This document shows, piece after piece, positions 1 through 11,068 of a stretch of 44,782 bases of DNA. Positions within the stretch are counted from its first letter, which is position 1, and each line of letters starts with the position of its first letter. Where the stretch lies: contig CAMNPN010000028.1 in assembly GCA_946548085.1 (NCBI GenBank), positions 1-44,782 of the forward strand, in the 5' to 3' direction. The notes below the pieces were generated by a model that did no database searches, had not been told where the DNA came from, and saw only the letters and a list, made by a program, of their open reading frames with translations. The position numbers were made by a program, and so were the translations under genes. This stretch comes from an uncultured Prevotella sp. (GTDB taxonomy: Bacteria; Bacteroidota; Bacteroidia; Bacteroidales; Bacteroidaceae).

Positions 1-130
1 GCATCTCAAATGCGACGGCAAAGTTACGACATCGGGAAAGGTCACTGTCCGTCTTTGTCGGTCTCTGACGATATTTTCTGCAACTTTTTTAGCAACAGCT
101 CCAGATGAGCGTTCTCGAGCAGGTTTCAGG

Positions 131-215
131 CGCCTCGGTGAAGGCTGAGCGCCCCCCACATACTACCTTCTCTCTTAGAGAGAAGTACGTATGGGGCCGA
201 TCTTTCACCTCGGCG
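131..215. repeat. Nested imperfect palindrome (structured intergenic element)
   Basis: An outer stem pairs CGCCTCGGTGAA (131-142) with TTTCACCTCGGCG (203-215) with two central mismatches. An inner stem pairs CTTCTCTC (167-174) with GAGAGAAG (178-185) around a TTA loop and extends outward through imperfectly matched CCCCACATAC and GTATGGGG. No T-run follows on either strand, so it is not an obvious intrinsic terminator. It lies in a 500-base stretch without a gene. It could be a structured leader or RNA made from the minus-strand promoter near 372-404, or a mobile palindrome; function unknown. Confidence 0.6.
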
Positions 216-276
216 ACAGGATAAAAGTTGAGAATGTGAAACATGCGAAACTTGAATTAACTAAGTATTGTTATTT

Positions 277-364
277 GTCTCTTTGTCTAATTGTCTATTT
301 GTCTCTTTGTCTAATCGTCCAAATGTCTAATTGTCTAAATGTCTAATCGTCTATTTGTCTGATT
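277..364. repeat. Octamer tandem repeat, 11 degenerate copies
   Basis: Eleven head-to-tail 8-bp units begin with GTCT (one with GTCC): GTCTCTTT, GTCTAATT, GTCTATTT, GTCTCTTT, GTCTAATC, GTCCAAAT, GTCTAATT, GTCTAAAT, GTCTAATC, GTCTATTT, GTCTGATT. The register is kept over 88 bp without an indel while bases 5-8 vary among A, C, T and G. The array lies directly downstream of a minus-strand promoter and would be the first part of that transcript. Confidence 0.85.
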
Positions 365-371
365 GACGATG

Positions 372-404
372 CAAAGATACGACGCTTTTTAGCCTCATTC
401 CAAA
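372..404 (-). promoter_or_regulatory. Bacteroidota-type promoter reading into the octamer repeat
   Basis: On the minus strand TATCTTTG (372-379) matches the -7 consensus TAnnTTTG and TTTG (401-404) the -33 element, with 21 nt between. No gene starts within the next 370 bases; the product is either an untranslated RNA or the leader of a gene left of the window. Another -7-like box, TAACTTTG at 19-26 (minus), may serve that outside gene. Confidence 0.55.
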
Positions 405-434
405 CTTTTTTCCCACTTTTTATTCAGAAGCACC

Positions 435-478
435 AAAAAGACGAGAGGCGAGCGCTTATGCTCGCCTCTCGTCTTTTT
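435..478. terminator. Intrinsic terminator, bidirectional
   Basis: A perfect 19-bp stem (435-453 with 460-478) closes a 6-nt loop, GCTTAT, and its outer ends are A5 and T5, so it can work on both strands. It lies 24 bases after the stop of the minus-strand gene at 502-981. Confidence 0.9.
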
Positions 479-501
479 CATGACGTATCCCTTCGCCGCG
501 C

Positions 502-981
502 TTACTCCTCGGTGATGGCAGAGAAAGTGAGTTTCTCGTAGCCCTCGAAGTCGTCGAACTGCAACTGGAAGTTGGCATACAGGTAATAGTTGCCACCCGT
601 GTTGTGCGTGTCCTTGATCGACTTGCTCTTGGCCAAAGCGTTAAGGATCTTGTTGTAGATCACCTTGTCGTTATTGTCGTCAGCAATCTGGATAGCCATC
701 GAGGTGACCATGCCGTTCTCAATCTTATAAGTATAGTCGCCTGCGGAGTAGAGCTGGAAGTTCTCAGTCTCGAGGATTGTCTCGAGTTCGCCCACGGCAG
801 CCTCGAGTTCCTCCTTGGTGGCATTCACGAAGTTGATGGGCTCAAGATTCTCATCGAGCTTGATATAAGTAGTGTCAACCTCGCTGGTGACATTGTTCTC
901 TTCGGCATACATCGTGGTAGCGCCCACGAGCATCAGCATGCTCACGAGCATCAGTTTCTTTAGTGTTTTCATCTTTTTCAT
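502..981 (-). CDS. Small secreted protein of unknown function
   Basis: The 159-residue product is not recognised. Residues 1-26 form a signal peptide with a lysine-rich start, a hydrophobic core rich in Leu, Met and Val, and a likely cut after TTMYA, so the protein is probably periplasmic or surface exposed. The mature part is acidic (EENNVTSEVDTTYIKLDE) and polar with no transmembrane segment or obvious catalytic motif. It is monocistronic: its own promoter lies at 1043-1073 and a strong terminator follows. The first ATG is used; a second ATG three codons later is equally possible. Confidence 0.7.
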   Translation of the reverse strand: MKKMKTLKKLMLVSMLMLVGATTMYAEENNVTSEVDTTYIKLDENLEPINFVNATKEELEAAVGELETILETENFQLYSAGDYTYKIENGMVTSMAIQIADDNNDKVIYNKILNALAKSKSIKDTHNTGGNYYLYANFQLQFDDFEGYEKLTFSAITEE

Positions 982-1042
982 CTTCTTTATTATCGTTATC
1001 TGAAATCTTTGACTTGCTTAATAGCTTAACTATTATCGAGTG

Positions 1043-1073
1043 CAAAGGTAGCAAATTATCAGATATGCTCCAA
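1043..1073 (-). promoter_or_regulatory. Promoter of the small secreted protein gene
   Basis: Minus-strand TACCTTTG (1043-1050) is a good -7 box and TTG (1071-1073) lies 20 nt upstream as the -33 element. Transcription would start near 1036, giving a leader of about 55 nt before the ATG at 981. Confidence 0.65.
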
Positions 1074-1099
1074 CTCTTTTTGGCAAAAAATATATAAAA

Positions 1100-1147
1100 A
1101 CACCGTTTGCGGTGTACTTTTTGACAAATATCAACCGCAAACGGTGT
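1100..1147 (-). terminator. Terminator of the beta-galactosidase gene
   Basis: A perfect 14-bp inverted repeat, ACACCGTTTGCGGT (1100-1113) with ACCGCAAACGGTGT (1134-1147), encloses a 20-nt loop. On the minus strand the stem is followed by TTTTTATATATTTTTTG. It lies 28 bases past the stop of the gene ending at 1175. The loop is longer than usual. Confidence 0.75.
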
Positions 1148-1174
1148 CATTTTGACGCTTAAAACGCCACTTTC

Positions 1175-5077
<3,903 letters not shown>

Positions 5078-5090
5078 TAACAGAGAGAGG

Positions 5091-5540
5091 CTACTTCCGA
5101 TGCGAATGATTCTGACGGAAGTTCTGCCCCATGTTGCGGAAGGTCTGACGGTGAAAGCGCTCTTCGGCACGAAGGACATCGAAGACCTTCGAAGCAGAGA
5201 GGACGGTAAAGAACTTGTTATGATAGTTCTGCTGAATCTTCTTCAACTCTAACTCAACCTCGTCGCGCTTCTGAACAAGTCGCTTACAGCTGGCATCGTC
5301 GGTAGGCTTCACACGCCCCTCCTGCCGCATCTTGCCGAAGACAGCACGCTGCTTGCGCTGCATCTCACGGAAGAGCGGGAAGAACTTGGCGCCCTCATCG
5401 GCCGTGAGCCCCGCCTCCTTGGTGATAAACTGCTCCATCTCGGCCTGAAACTTCTCAGGCGAGAACTTTTGAGGTTCATCGGCCTGACAGACAAAAGAGC
5501 CTGCCAGGAGGAACATCATGCATATAAGGACCTTCTTCAT
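5091..5540 (-). CDS. Spy/CpxP-like periplasmic protein
   Basis: A 149-residue protein with a signal peptide (MKKVLICMMFLLAGSFVCQA) and a highly charged helical mature part rich in Lys, Arg, Glu and Gln: FITKEAGLTADEGAKFFPLF, then REMQRKQRAVFGKMR. This architecture recalls the Spy/CpxP/CnrX group, which act as periplasmic chaperones or as sensors for an ECF sigma system. It ends the operon ECF sigma, anti-sigma-like, Spy-like, a common Bacteroidota arrangement. Function is inferred from shape and context; sequence similarity to Spy itself is weak. Confidence 0.6.
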   Translation of the reverse strand: MKKVLICMMFLLAGSFVCQADEPQKFSPEKFQAEMEQFITKEAGLTADEGAKFFPLFREMQRKQRAVFGKMRQEGRVKPTDDASCKRLVQKRDEVELELKKIQQNYHNKFFTVLSASKVFDVLRAEERFHRQTFRNMGQNFRQNHSHRK

Positions 5541-5598
5541 TTTTGTTTTGTTATACTATAATCGTTTTTCCTTTTCTTCTTCAGTCTTGGCCTTTCCC

Positions 5599-5949
5599 CT
5601 AATACTCAGACAGATAGGCGTAGATATCCTGATTGTCAAGCATGATATAGTCGGCGGCCGCGTTGAAATAAGCCTCTTCGGACTGCGACGACTTTTGCAC
5701 CTCCGCCACAGGTCTCTGAGATTGCTGTGACACCTCGGGGATGACGAGCCAAGCGGCAGTAGACACAAACAGGACACAGACGGCAGCGGCTACCCACCAG
5801 ACGGGGCGCATCCATACCCTTCGGGCTTTCTGCCGACGCTCGGGCAACTGCTCCATCACCTGGGCCGTCAGCTGCTCGAAATAGCCTTCAGGCACCGTAA
5901 AAGGATTGCGGCGCCCTATCTGATCTTCTATATACTTTACTTCTTCCAT
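5599..5949 (-). CDS. Probable anti-sigma factor, single-pass membrane protein
   Basis: A product of about 116 residues with one membrane segment (WWVAAAVCVLFVSTAAWLVI) after a cytoplasmic part of roughly 50 residues, and a periplasmic tail ending DNQDIYAYLSEY. The N-terminus MEEVKYIEDQIGRRNPF followed by TVPEGYFE is a pattern commonly seen beside ECF sigma genes in Bacteroidota. The ATG at 5949 is preferred because it opens that conserved N-terminus; an upstream in-frame ATG at 5988 would overlap the sigma gene. It lies 31 bases after the sigma gene, so an anti-sigma role is inferred from position and topology. No zinc-binding HxxxCxxC motif is present. Confidence 0.6.
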   Translation of the reverse strand: MEEVKYIEDQIGRRNPFTVPEGYFEQLTAQVMEQLPERRQKARRVWMRPVWWVAAAVCVLFVSTAAWLVIPEVSQQSQRPVAEVQKSSQSEEAYFNAAADYIMLDNQDIYAYLSEY

Positions 5950-5980
5950 CGAATGTATGACGTATAAGTATGCAGTAGGT

Positions 5981-6526
5981 TTAATCACGTAGCTTAAAAA
6001 ATTCCGAGATTTTCTTCACCGCGATGTGATAGGAGGCTTTGAGTGCTCCCTCGGAAGTACCAAGCAGCTGACTGATGTCGCTATATTTCATCTCATCGAA
6101 ATAGCGCAGCTGGAAGACCGTACGTTGCACATCGGGCAGTTGGGCGATGGCTTCCTGGAGTAGCGCTTCGGTCTCTGAGCCATCGAAATAAGGATCGGCC
6201 AGCAGCGAGTTGTAGACAGAGGGCTCGGCGTCGTTTACGGTTTGACGATGCTTATTACGGCGCAGCAGGTCTAACGATTCATTGATGGCGATGCGCGAGA
6301 GCCAGGTGAGCACCTTTGAATCTCCGCCAAAGGTGTCGAGGGCATTCCAAGCCTTCAGGAACGTGTTCTGCACCACGTCGTTGGCATCATCGTGGGTGAG
6401 CACAATCTTTCTCACCAGCCAATAGAGCTGCTCGCCGTACTGACGTACAGCCGCCTCAAAGCCCTGGCGCTGAGTGTCGCGATTCAGGAGCATCTGTCTG
6501 ATCTGCTGGTCGTTAAGAATCTCCAT
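5981..6526 (-). CDS. ECF-type RNA polymerase sigma factor
   Basis: A sigma-70 family protein of about 181 residues with only regions 2 and 4. Region 2 shows DDANDVVQNTFLKAWNALDT followed by WLSRIAINESLDLLRR. Region 4 shows LPDVQRTVFQLRYFDEMKYS followed by a recognition helix, ISQLLGTSEGALKASYHIAVKK. The ATG at 6526 is preferred; the longest frame starts at a TTG (6535) that overlaps the upstream stop. It follows the L,D-transpeptidase gene by 5 bases, so it is almost certainly cotranscribed, which points to a cell-wall or envelope response. Confidence 0.9.
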   Translation of the reverse strand: MEILNDQQIRQMLLNRDTQRQGFEAAVRQYGEQLYWLVRKIVLTHDDANDVVQNTFLKAWNALDTFGGDSKVLTWLSRIAINESLDLLRRNKHRQTVNDAEPSVYNSLLADPYFDGSETEALLQEAIAQLPDVQRTVFQLRYFDEMKYSDISQLLGTSEGALKASYHIAVKKISEFFKLRD

Positions 6527-6531
6527 AACAC

Positions 6532-8100
6532 TCAATTTGGCAGAAATGGCTGCATCTCTCTACGGATGACTCTGTCGAAGCCATAAAGGTCGGGCCAGTA
6601 GCCCACCTCACCTGTTTCAGGATCTGGATAGACAGTATAATAAATAATGTACACGGGCACGCGCGGAACGACATCACGATAGGTGATGACCGTCAGCGGA
6701 CGAGGGTCGTCGACATGCTCCTCCAAGTATTCAAAGCCCCTAACCGTCTGGGGCTTCATGTCCATGGCCAGACGAATCTTGTCTAGCGTCCATTCGTCGG
6801 CTCCCTGCAACAAGAAGCAGGCCAGCTCGAAGGGTTTCTGCACCCTCACGCATCCATGGGAGAGCGTGCGCCGCTCACGGTTGAAAGCCCCGCGGTTGTT
6901 TGTGTCGTGCAGATACACGCCGAAGTTATTAGCGAAACGGAACACAATACGCCCAAGAGAATTGCCTGCCCCACCCTTCTGGCCCACACGCAGTCCGCCG
7001 GTCCGCAACAGGTTGGCAGAAACTTCTCTAGGATCGAGAGTGTCACCACTCTGACGATCTACAATATAATAATTATGACGTGCAAAATAGGCGGAGTCTC
7101 CACCATGAACAGCCACCTCCCCCTTTACGATTGAAGAAGGAATGATCCAGTCGGGATTCACCTGCATATGAGTAATCTCGCTACTAAGCAACGGGGTCTT
7201 CGTTGCCACGGAGCCACAACAGATCTTCATGGACAGAACGCTATCAGGACAGATGGCCCAGAGCTGTTGGGCGGGGATGTTAACCACAACCTGATGGGTA
7301 CGTCCTTCAGGGCGATTCATCTGCCAGCGGCAACGCTCCAGGTTCACAAGAATCGCCTGGCGGTGGGCACTGTCTGAAGAGTGCTCGAGCAGCGACTGTA
7401 AAGTCCTATAGAGGCTGTTAACAGGTGCAGATGCCCGCAGATAACTGATTCTCTCGGGCGAAGAGAGCTTTTGAAGCGATTCTTCATAGTCGGGCGCCTT
7501 TACTTTATAGTCGAAGAGTACGGCATGACTGGCCGTATCCGTCTTATAGTCTATGCGATTAAACACCCGGCCAGGCCTAATGAAGCCATAACGCTGTCCG
7601 GTAGCGTACCTGACATAAGCCTTTGTCAGATGATATTCAAGTCGCGGCAACACCTCGTTGATGCTCTGTCCGACGGAATCAAAGGCGAGCTGGTGGACGA
7701 TCTCGAGGTCTGACTGGATCTCTGGCAAGAAGAAAGCCTTCGGACTAAGCCCATGGCGGGGCAACTCACGCTGCAGAATTGCCATCAAACTGTCGGCCAG
7801 GTCTGTCACCCCAGTTCTGGCATACCATAGAGGTTCATGGGTACGCTCAGCATAAAAACGCCGAACGGTCTTATCTGCCTCCCACCCGGAAGAGTCGGTA
7901 TCTAAGAAATGCGTTAGATACTTCCCTTGTTCGGTGGTATCCAACGCATGTACATATGTTCCAAATACAGAATCGTCAGCCTCGTCATACTCACGGTTTC
8001 CGTTTACGCAGGAAGCCAGGAGCACAAGGACTGCCGCAAGAGACGTTACTAACGGACGTTGACCCTGCGTACGACCTTGCCGACCTTGACGATGTAGCAA
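6532..8100 (-). CDS. L,D-transpeptidase lipoprotein, YcbB-like (YkuD domain)
   Basis: A peptidoglycan cross-linking enzyme of about 522 residues. A basic N-terminus (RQGRQGRTQGQR) leads to a hydrophobic run and lipobox LLASC, so it should be a lipoprotein. A long scaffold region follows, then the YkuD catalytic domain with a His in VKGEVAVHGG and the active-site motif LSHGCVRVQKPFELACFLL (His and Cys). The length fits the YcbB/LdtD group. The only usable start that keeps the signal peptide is TTG at 8100, since an in-frame stop lies at 8113-8115; this makes the gene overlap the preceding one by 52 bases in another frame. Confidence 0.88.
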   Translation of the reverse strand: MLHRQGRQGRTQGQRPLVTSLAAVLVLLASCVNGNREYDEADDSVFGTYVHALDTTEQGKYLTHFLDTDSSGWEADKTVRRFYAERTHEPLWYARTGVTDLADSLMAILQRELPRHGLSPKAFFLPEIQSDLEIVHQLAFDSVGQSINEVLPRLEYHLTKAYVRYATGQRYGFIRPGRVFNRIDYKTDTASHAVLFDYKVKAPDYEESLQKLSSPERISYLRASAPVNSLYRTLQSLLEHSSDSAHRQAILVNLERCRWQMNRPEGRTHQVVVNIPAQQLWAICPDSVLSMKICCGSVATKTPLLSSEITHMQVNPDWIIPSSIVKGEVAVHGGDSAYFARHNYYIVDRQSGDTLDPREVSANLLRTGGLRVGQKGGAGNSLGRIVFRFANNFGVYLHDTNNRGAFNRERRTLSHGCVRVQKPFELACFLLQGADEWTLDKIRLAMDMKPQTVRGFEYLEEHVDDPRPLTVITYRDVVPRVPVYIIYYTVYPDPETGEVGYWPDLYGFDRVIRREMQPFLPN

Positions 8101-8366
8101 CCTTTTGGAATATTAAGTTCGATCTTCTGTTCCTGACTGTCTATACGTTTGTGGAGCAGGACATTACCTGTCACTGAAACGACCTGTAACACCTGACCTT
8201 GAGCCCCTATGACAGTAAGTGTTCCATCGCTGTAGGTCACTTCCACCTCCTGCTCGTCAGACAACTCCATCACCCCAGAGAAATAAGCCGGAGCAGCATG
8301 GACAGCTACGGGCACAATTAAAAGCGCTGCCAGAGAGAAAGTAAGAATAAGTATACGTTTCATCAT
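8049..8366 (-). CDS. Small secreted protein resembling a C-terminal sorting domain
   Basis: A product of about 105 residues. After a signal peptide (MKRILILTFSLAALLIVPVA, cut near VHA-A) the mature part is almost entirely a beta-sandwich-like module: GTLTVIGAQGQVLQVVSVTG, then IELNIPKGCYIVKVGKVVRR. The last part closely resembles the ends of many secreted Bacteroidota proteins, such as type IX secretion domains or DUF3244-type proteins, but here no larger cargo is attached. The longest frame (8402) starts upstream of the promoter, so ATG 8366, or the adjacent ATG 8363, is used. It is first in the operon with the L,D-transpeptidase and the ECF sigma factor. Function unknown. Confidence 0.65.
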   Translation of the reverse strand: MMKRILILTFSLAALLIVPVAVHAAPAYFSGVMELSDEQEVEVTYSDGTLTVIGAQGQVLQVVSVTGNVLLHKRIDSQEQKIELNIPKGCYIVKVGKVVRRVNVR

Positions 8367-8390
8367 AAGCATACAACTATAGTTTGCTGC

Positions 8391-8420
8391 AAAGTTAATC
8401 AATTTCTCCGAATAATCAAA
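8391..8420 (-). promoter_or_regulatory. Promoter of the L,D-transpeptidase/ECF sigma operon
   Basis: Minus-strand TAACTTTG (8391-8398) and TTTG (8417-8420) are separated by 18 nt, a close match to the Bacteroidota consensus. Transcription would begin near 8384. It should drive five genes, down to 5091. No alternative ECF-type promoter was recognised. Confidence 0.75.
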
Positions 8421-8465
8421 ACTTTTTCTTCATAAAATGCAGTTTCGATACCAAAATAGCTAAAT

Positions 8466-9380
8466 TTACACGTCGATAATATCCATTTCGTTCGTCAGAC
8501 GGGTATTTTCAAACACTGTCCTCGCTTCTTCCAACAGCACATCCTCATTATCATACCGTGAGCTATAATGCCCCAAAAGCAACTTCCCCACCCCGGCATC
8601 TCGAGCTACCATCGCGGCCTGACGGGCCGTGGAATGACAGTACTTCTCTGCCGACAGAATCTTGTCGTCACCATACGTGCTTTCATGATAGAGCGTGTTG
8701 ACTCCCCTCAGCTGTTCATGAAGGGTTGGGATATACCTCGTATCGCTGCAATAGGCATAGCTCCTTGGAGGATCGGCAGGGATAACCATACGAGCATTCG
8801 GGATGACATCTCCCTCAGGCGTAGTCCAGTCTGCGCCCATTTTTATGTTGTTAATCTGACTACGAGGAATGTCATAAGCCTCTAACATATCAGGACGGAT
8901 GTGAGGCAGCAAGGGCTTCTCTCGTATGAGATAGCCACAGGTGGGCATCCGGTGCTCGAGCGGAATAGTTTCAACGGTGATACTGCCATCTTCATAGACA
9001 ACAGCTTGCTGCGTAGTGTCTACAGCATGAAACACCACCTCGTAGCCTAAGTCATGAGTAAAGAAGGCTATCTGCTCCTCGAGGATAGGCCGTAATGCTT
9101 CATGGGCATGGATATGGAGGGGGGCGGTACGCCCCAGAAGTCCGAAAGTAGAGATCATGCCGATAAGTCCGAAGCAATGGTCACCATGCAGATGAGAGAT
9201 AAACACCCTACTAAGCTTGGAGAAATGGAGATGGGTCTTCCGCAACTGCATCTGCGTTCCTTCTGCACAATCAAGCATCAGCAAGCGGTCTCTCACCTCT
9301 ACGAGCTGGGAAGATGCATTGTGTCGAAGGGTGGGAAGCGCACTTCCACACCCTAAGATATGTACCCTAAAAGGTTCCAC
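8466..9380 (-). CDS. rnz: Ribonuclease Z
   Basis: A metallo-beta-lactamase-fold endonuclease that matures tRNA 3' ends. The 304-residue length is typical of the short bacterial form. The zinc motif SHLHGDHCFGL lies at residues 62-72 (His63, His65, Asp67, His68). Further family segments include ILGCGSALP at the N-terminus, YHESTYGDD and LLGHYSSRY near the C-terminus. It is the last gene of a run with mazG and a lipoprotein gene, 3 bases downstream of the latter. Confidence 0.95.
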   Translation of the reverse strand: MEPFRVHILGCGSALPTLRHNASSQLVEVRDRLLMLDCAEGTQMQLRKTHLHFSKLSRVFISHLHGDHCFGLIGMISTFGLLGRTAPLHIHAHEALRPILEEQIAFFTHDLGYEVVFHAVDTTQQAVVYEDGSITVETIPLEHRMPTCGYLIREKPLLPHIRPDMLEAYDIPRSQINNIKMGADWTTPEGDVIPNARMVIPADPPRSYAYCSDTRYIPTLHEQLRGVNTLYHESTYGDDKILSAEKYCHSTARQAAMVARDAGVGKLLLGHYSSRYDNEDVLLEEARTVFENTRLTNEMDIIDV

Positions 9381-9383
9381 TGT

Positions 9384-10085
9384 TTAAATCTTATTAAACT
9401 CGTCGTTTGTTTCCTCTAGCTCCAGTCCGTGCAGATCTACCTTGGGTTTGGGCTTCCAACGGCTATACTCGAAGGTCTCAATCTCATCACGCGGCTTACC
9501 AAGTGTCCTATATGCCAGAGTGTCAGGACCAAGAGTCAGTATCTCGTAACGGTTTGTCTCTTCTTCGTCGCCGCCACCTTCACGCATAAGTTCAATCTCA
9601 AGCTCACCATTAAAGATCTTCCATGTGCGATAGACTATTACCGACTGGTCGATGCTCTCTGCCACACCACCCTCTTTGATGCGAATGCCTATCTCTGCGC
9701 TACCATCAATGGGGTCAGGCATCACCCAGTCGCCCATCAGGGTGTTCAGATTAATCACAACCAGAGCATTCTTCTTGTCTGCATCGGCAACCACTGCAAC
9801 ACGATCGGATGCCTGAAGGCCACCAAGCACTTTTCCTGTCTCCTGTGCCTTCACAAGGTTCAAGGCCAGCGTATCGCCATTATCCGTGACCATCTCCAGA
9901 GTATTCATGGCAGTACCATCAGTACAGATGCCATAGATAGTTCGGTCTCTGGGAATCACATTCTCCATTTTAGTGGAGTCTAAGGAATCATCGAGCTGTA
10001 CCTGTTGCTTACCTCCACCACAGCTGCCACATAATACCATCATAGCAGCCGTCATCAAAAACATACCGTTTTTCTTCATATCCAT
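9384..10085 (-). CDS. Lipoprotein of unknown function
   Basis: A 233-residue protein with a lipoprotein signal (MKKNGMFLMTAAMMVLCGSC; lipobox ending in Cys) and a beta-rich mature part. The segments NTLEMVTDNGDTLALNLV and NRYEILTLGPDTLAYRTLG resemble the lipocalin-like lipoproteins frequent in Prevotella. No catalytic motif is seen. The C-terminal 30 residues are rich in charged amino acids. Start is ATG 10085; ATG 10079 (MKKNG) is also reasonable. It lies 9 bases after mazG and 3 before rnz; the three are not an obvious functional unit. Confidence 0.7.
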   Translation of the reverse strand: MDMKKNGMFLMTAAMMVLCGSCGGGKQQVQLDDSLDSTKMENVIPRDRTIYGICTDGTAMNTLEMVTDNGDTLALNLVKAQETGKVLGGLQASDRVAVVADADKKNALVVINLNTLMGDWVMPDPIDGSAEIGIRIKEGGVAESIDQSVIVYRTWKIFNGELEIELMREGGGDEEETNRYEILTLGPDTLAYRTLGKPRDEIETFEYSRWKPKPKVDLHGLELEETNDEFNKI

Positions 10086-10094
10086 TTTAAACTA

Positions 10095-10979
10095 TTAACT
10101 TTCCATTTTCTTTGCCTCCTGCCACAATGCCTCCATCTCGTCAAGCGACATCTCGGTCAAAGGCTTCCCGATTTTGATGCTATGCGCCTCAATATAGTTG
10201 AACCGCTCTATAAACTTCCGATTGGTCATCTCCAAGGCGTTGTCGGGATTCAGCTTATACAGTCGGGCTGCATTGATGACAGCAAAGAGGAAATCACCCA
10301 ACTCTTTGGTCGAGCGCTCCTTATCGTCCCTGTCAAGCTCTGCTTCCAACTCATCCAGTTCTTCGCGCACTTTCTGCCACACATCTTCACGTTTCTCCCA
10401 GTCGAAGCCTACATTGCGGGCCTTGTCCTGAATTCTATAAGCCTTTATGACACTTGGCAGGGCCGCTGGCACGCCTGACAGGACTCGCTCATTGCCGTCT
10501 TTCTCCTTCAGTTTGATCTGCTCCCAATTCTGAAGCACCTGCGTGACGGTCGTCACTTTCTCCTGATTGCCCCCAGATTTGGCACATCCCGCTTCATCGG
10601 AGTTACCACCATCTGATGGGACGTATGGAAGCGGCTTTGGATCTTCGGCATCGATTTGTGAGGGATGATACACATGCGGATGCCTGGTTATCATCTTACG
10701 AGTCAGGGCATCACACACATCGGCCATGTCGAACTGTTCCTTCTCCTCCGCAATCTTCGCATAGAAACAGATATGCAGCAAGACATCACCCAGTTCTTTG
10801 CAGATGTCGTGGATATCATTCTTAATCAGTGCATCGCAGAGTTCATAAGTCTCTTCAATCGTATTGGGGCGCAGGCTCTCGTTGGTTTGTTTCTTGTCCC
10901 ATGGACAATTTGCCCTTAACGCATCCAATACGTCAAGAAACCGCCCGAAGGCTCGCATTTTTTCTTCTTTTGTATGCAT
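10095..10979 (-). CDS. mazG: MazG nucleoside triphosphate pyrophosphohydrolase
   Basis: Hydrolyses NTPs and dNTPs to monophosphates and pyrophosphate, cleaning nucleotide pools and affecting ppGpp. The 294-residue protein has the tandem MazG layout: the first copy has CPWDKKQTNESLRPNTIEET and ELCDALIKNDIHDICKELGD; the second has REELDELEAELDRDDKERS and TKELGDFLFAVINAARLY. The metal-binding EExxE and ExxD patterns are visible. The linker (SDGGNSDEAGCAKSGGNQEK) is longer than in E. coli MazG and of low complexity. A minus-strand -7-like box lies just upstream at 10999-11006, so this gene probably heads the operon. Confidence 0.93.
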   Translation of the reverse strand: MHTKEEKMRAFGRFLDVLDALRANCPWDKKQTNESLRPNTIEETYELCDALIKNDIHDICKELGDVLLHICFYAKIAEEKEQFDMADVCDALTRKMITRHPHVYHPSQIDAEDPKPLPYVPSDGGNSDEAGCAKSGGNQEKVTTVTQVLQNWEQIKLKEKDGNERVLSGVPAALPSVIKAYRIQDKARNVGFDWEKREDVWQKVREELDELEAELDRDDKERSTKELGDFLFAVINAARLYKLNPDNALEMTNRKFIERFNYIEAHSIKIGKPLTEMSLDEMEALWQEAKKMES

Positions 10980-10998
10980 AATGATTAAATTATTGGGG

Positions 10999-11036
10999 CA
11001 AAGATAATACTTTTTGGTGGATTTTTAGTAATTTTG
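10999..11036. promoter_or_regulatory. Divergent -7 boxes for mazG and valS
   Basis: Minus-strand TATCTTTG (10999-11006) is 20 bases before the mazG ATG. Plus-strand TAATTTTG (11029-11036) is 32 bases before the valS ATG. Neither has a well-spaced -33 TTTG, so these are -7-only matches. No T-box or other leader structure was seen before valS. Confidence 0.5.
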
Positions 11037-11068
11037 CAGCGATTTTTGAAAATAATTAAATATTAAGG

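Noticed and set aside
277..364. CRISPR-like array
   Set aside because: Units are 8 bp without spacers, so this is a simple tandem repeat.
875..1150. Minus-strand 91-residue frame overlapping the secreted protein
   Set aside because: It spans the promoter and terminator region and has no domain or coding pattern; the in-frame neighbour with a signal peptide explains the locus.
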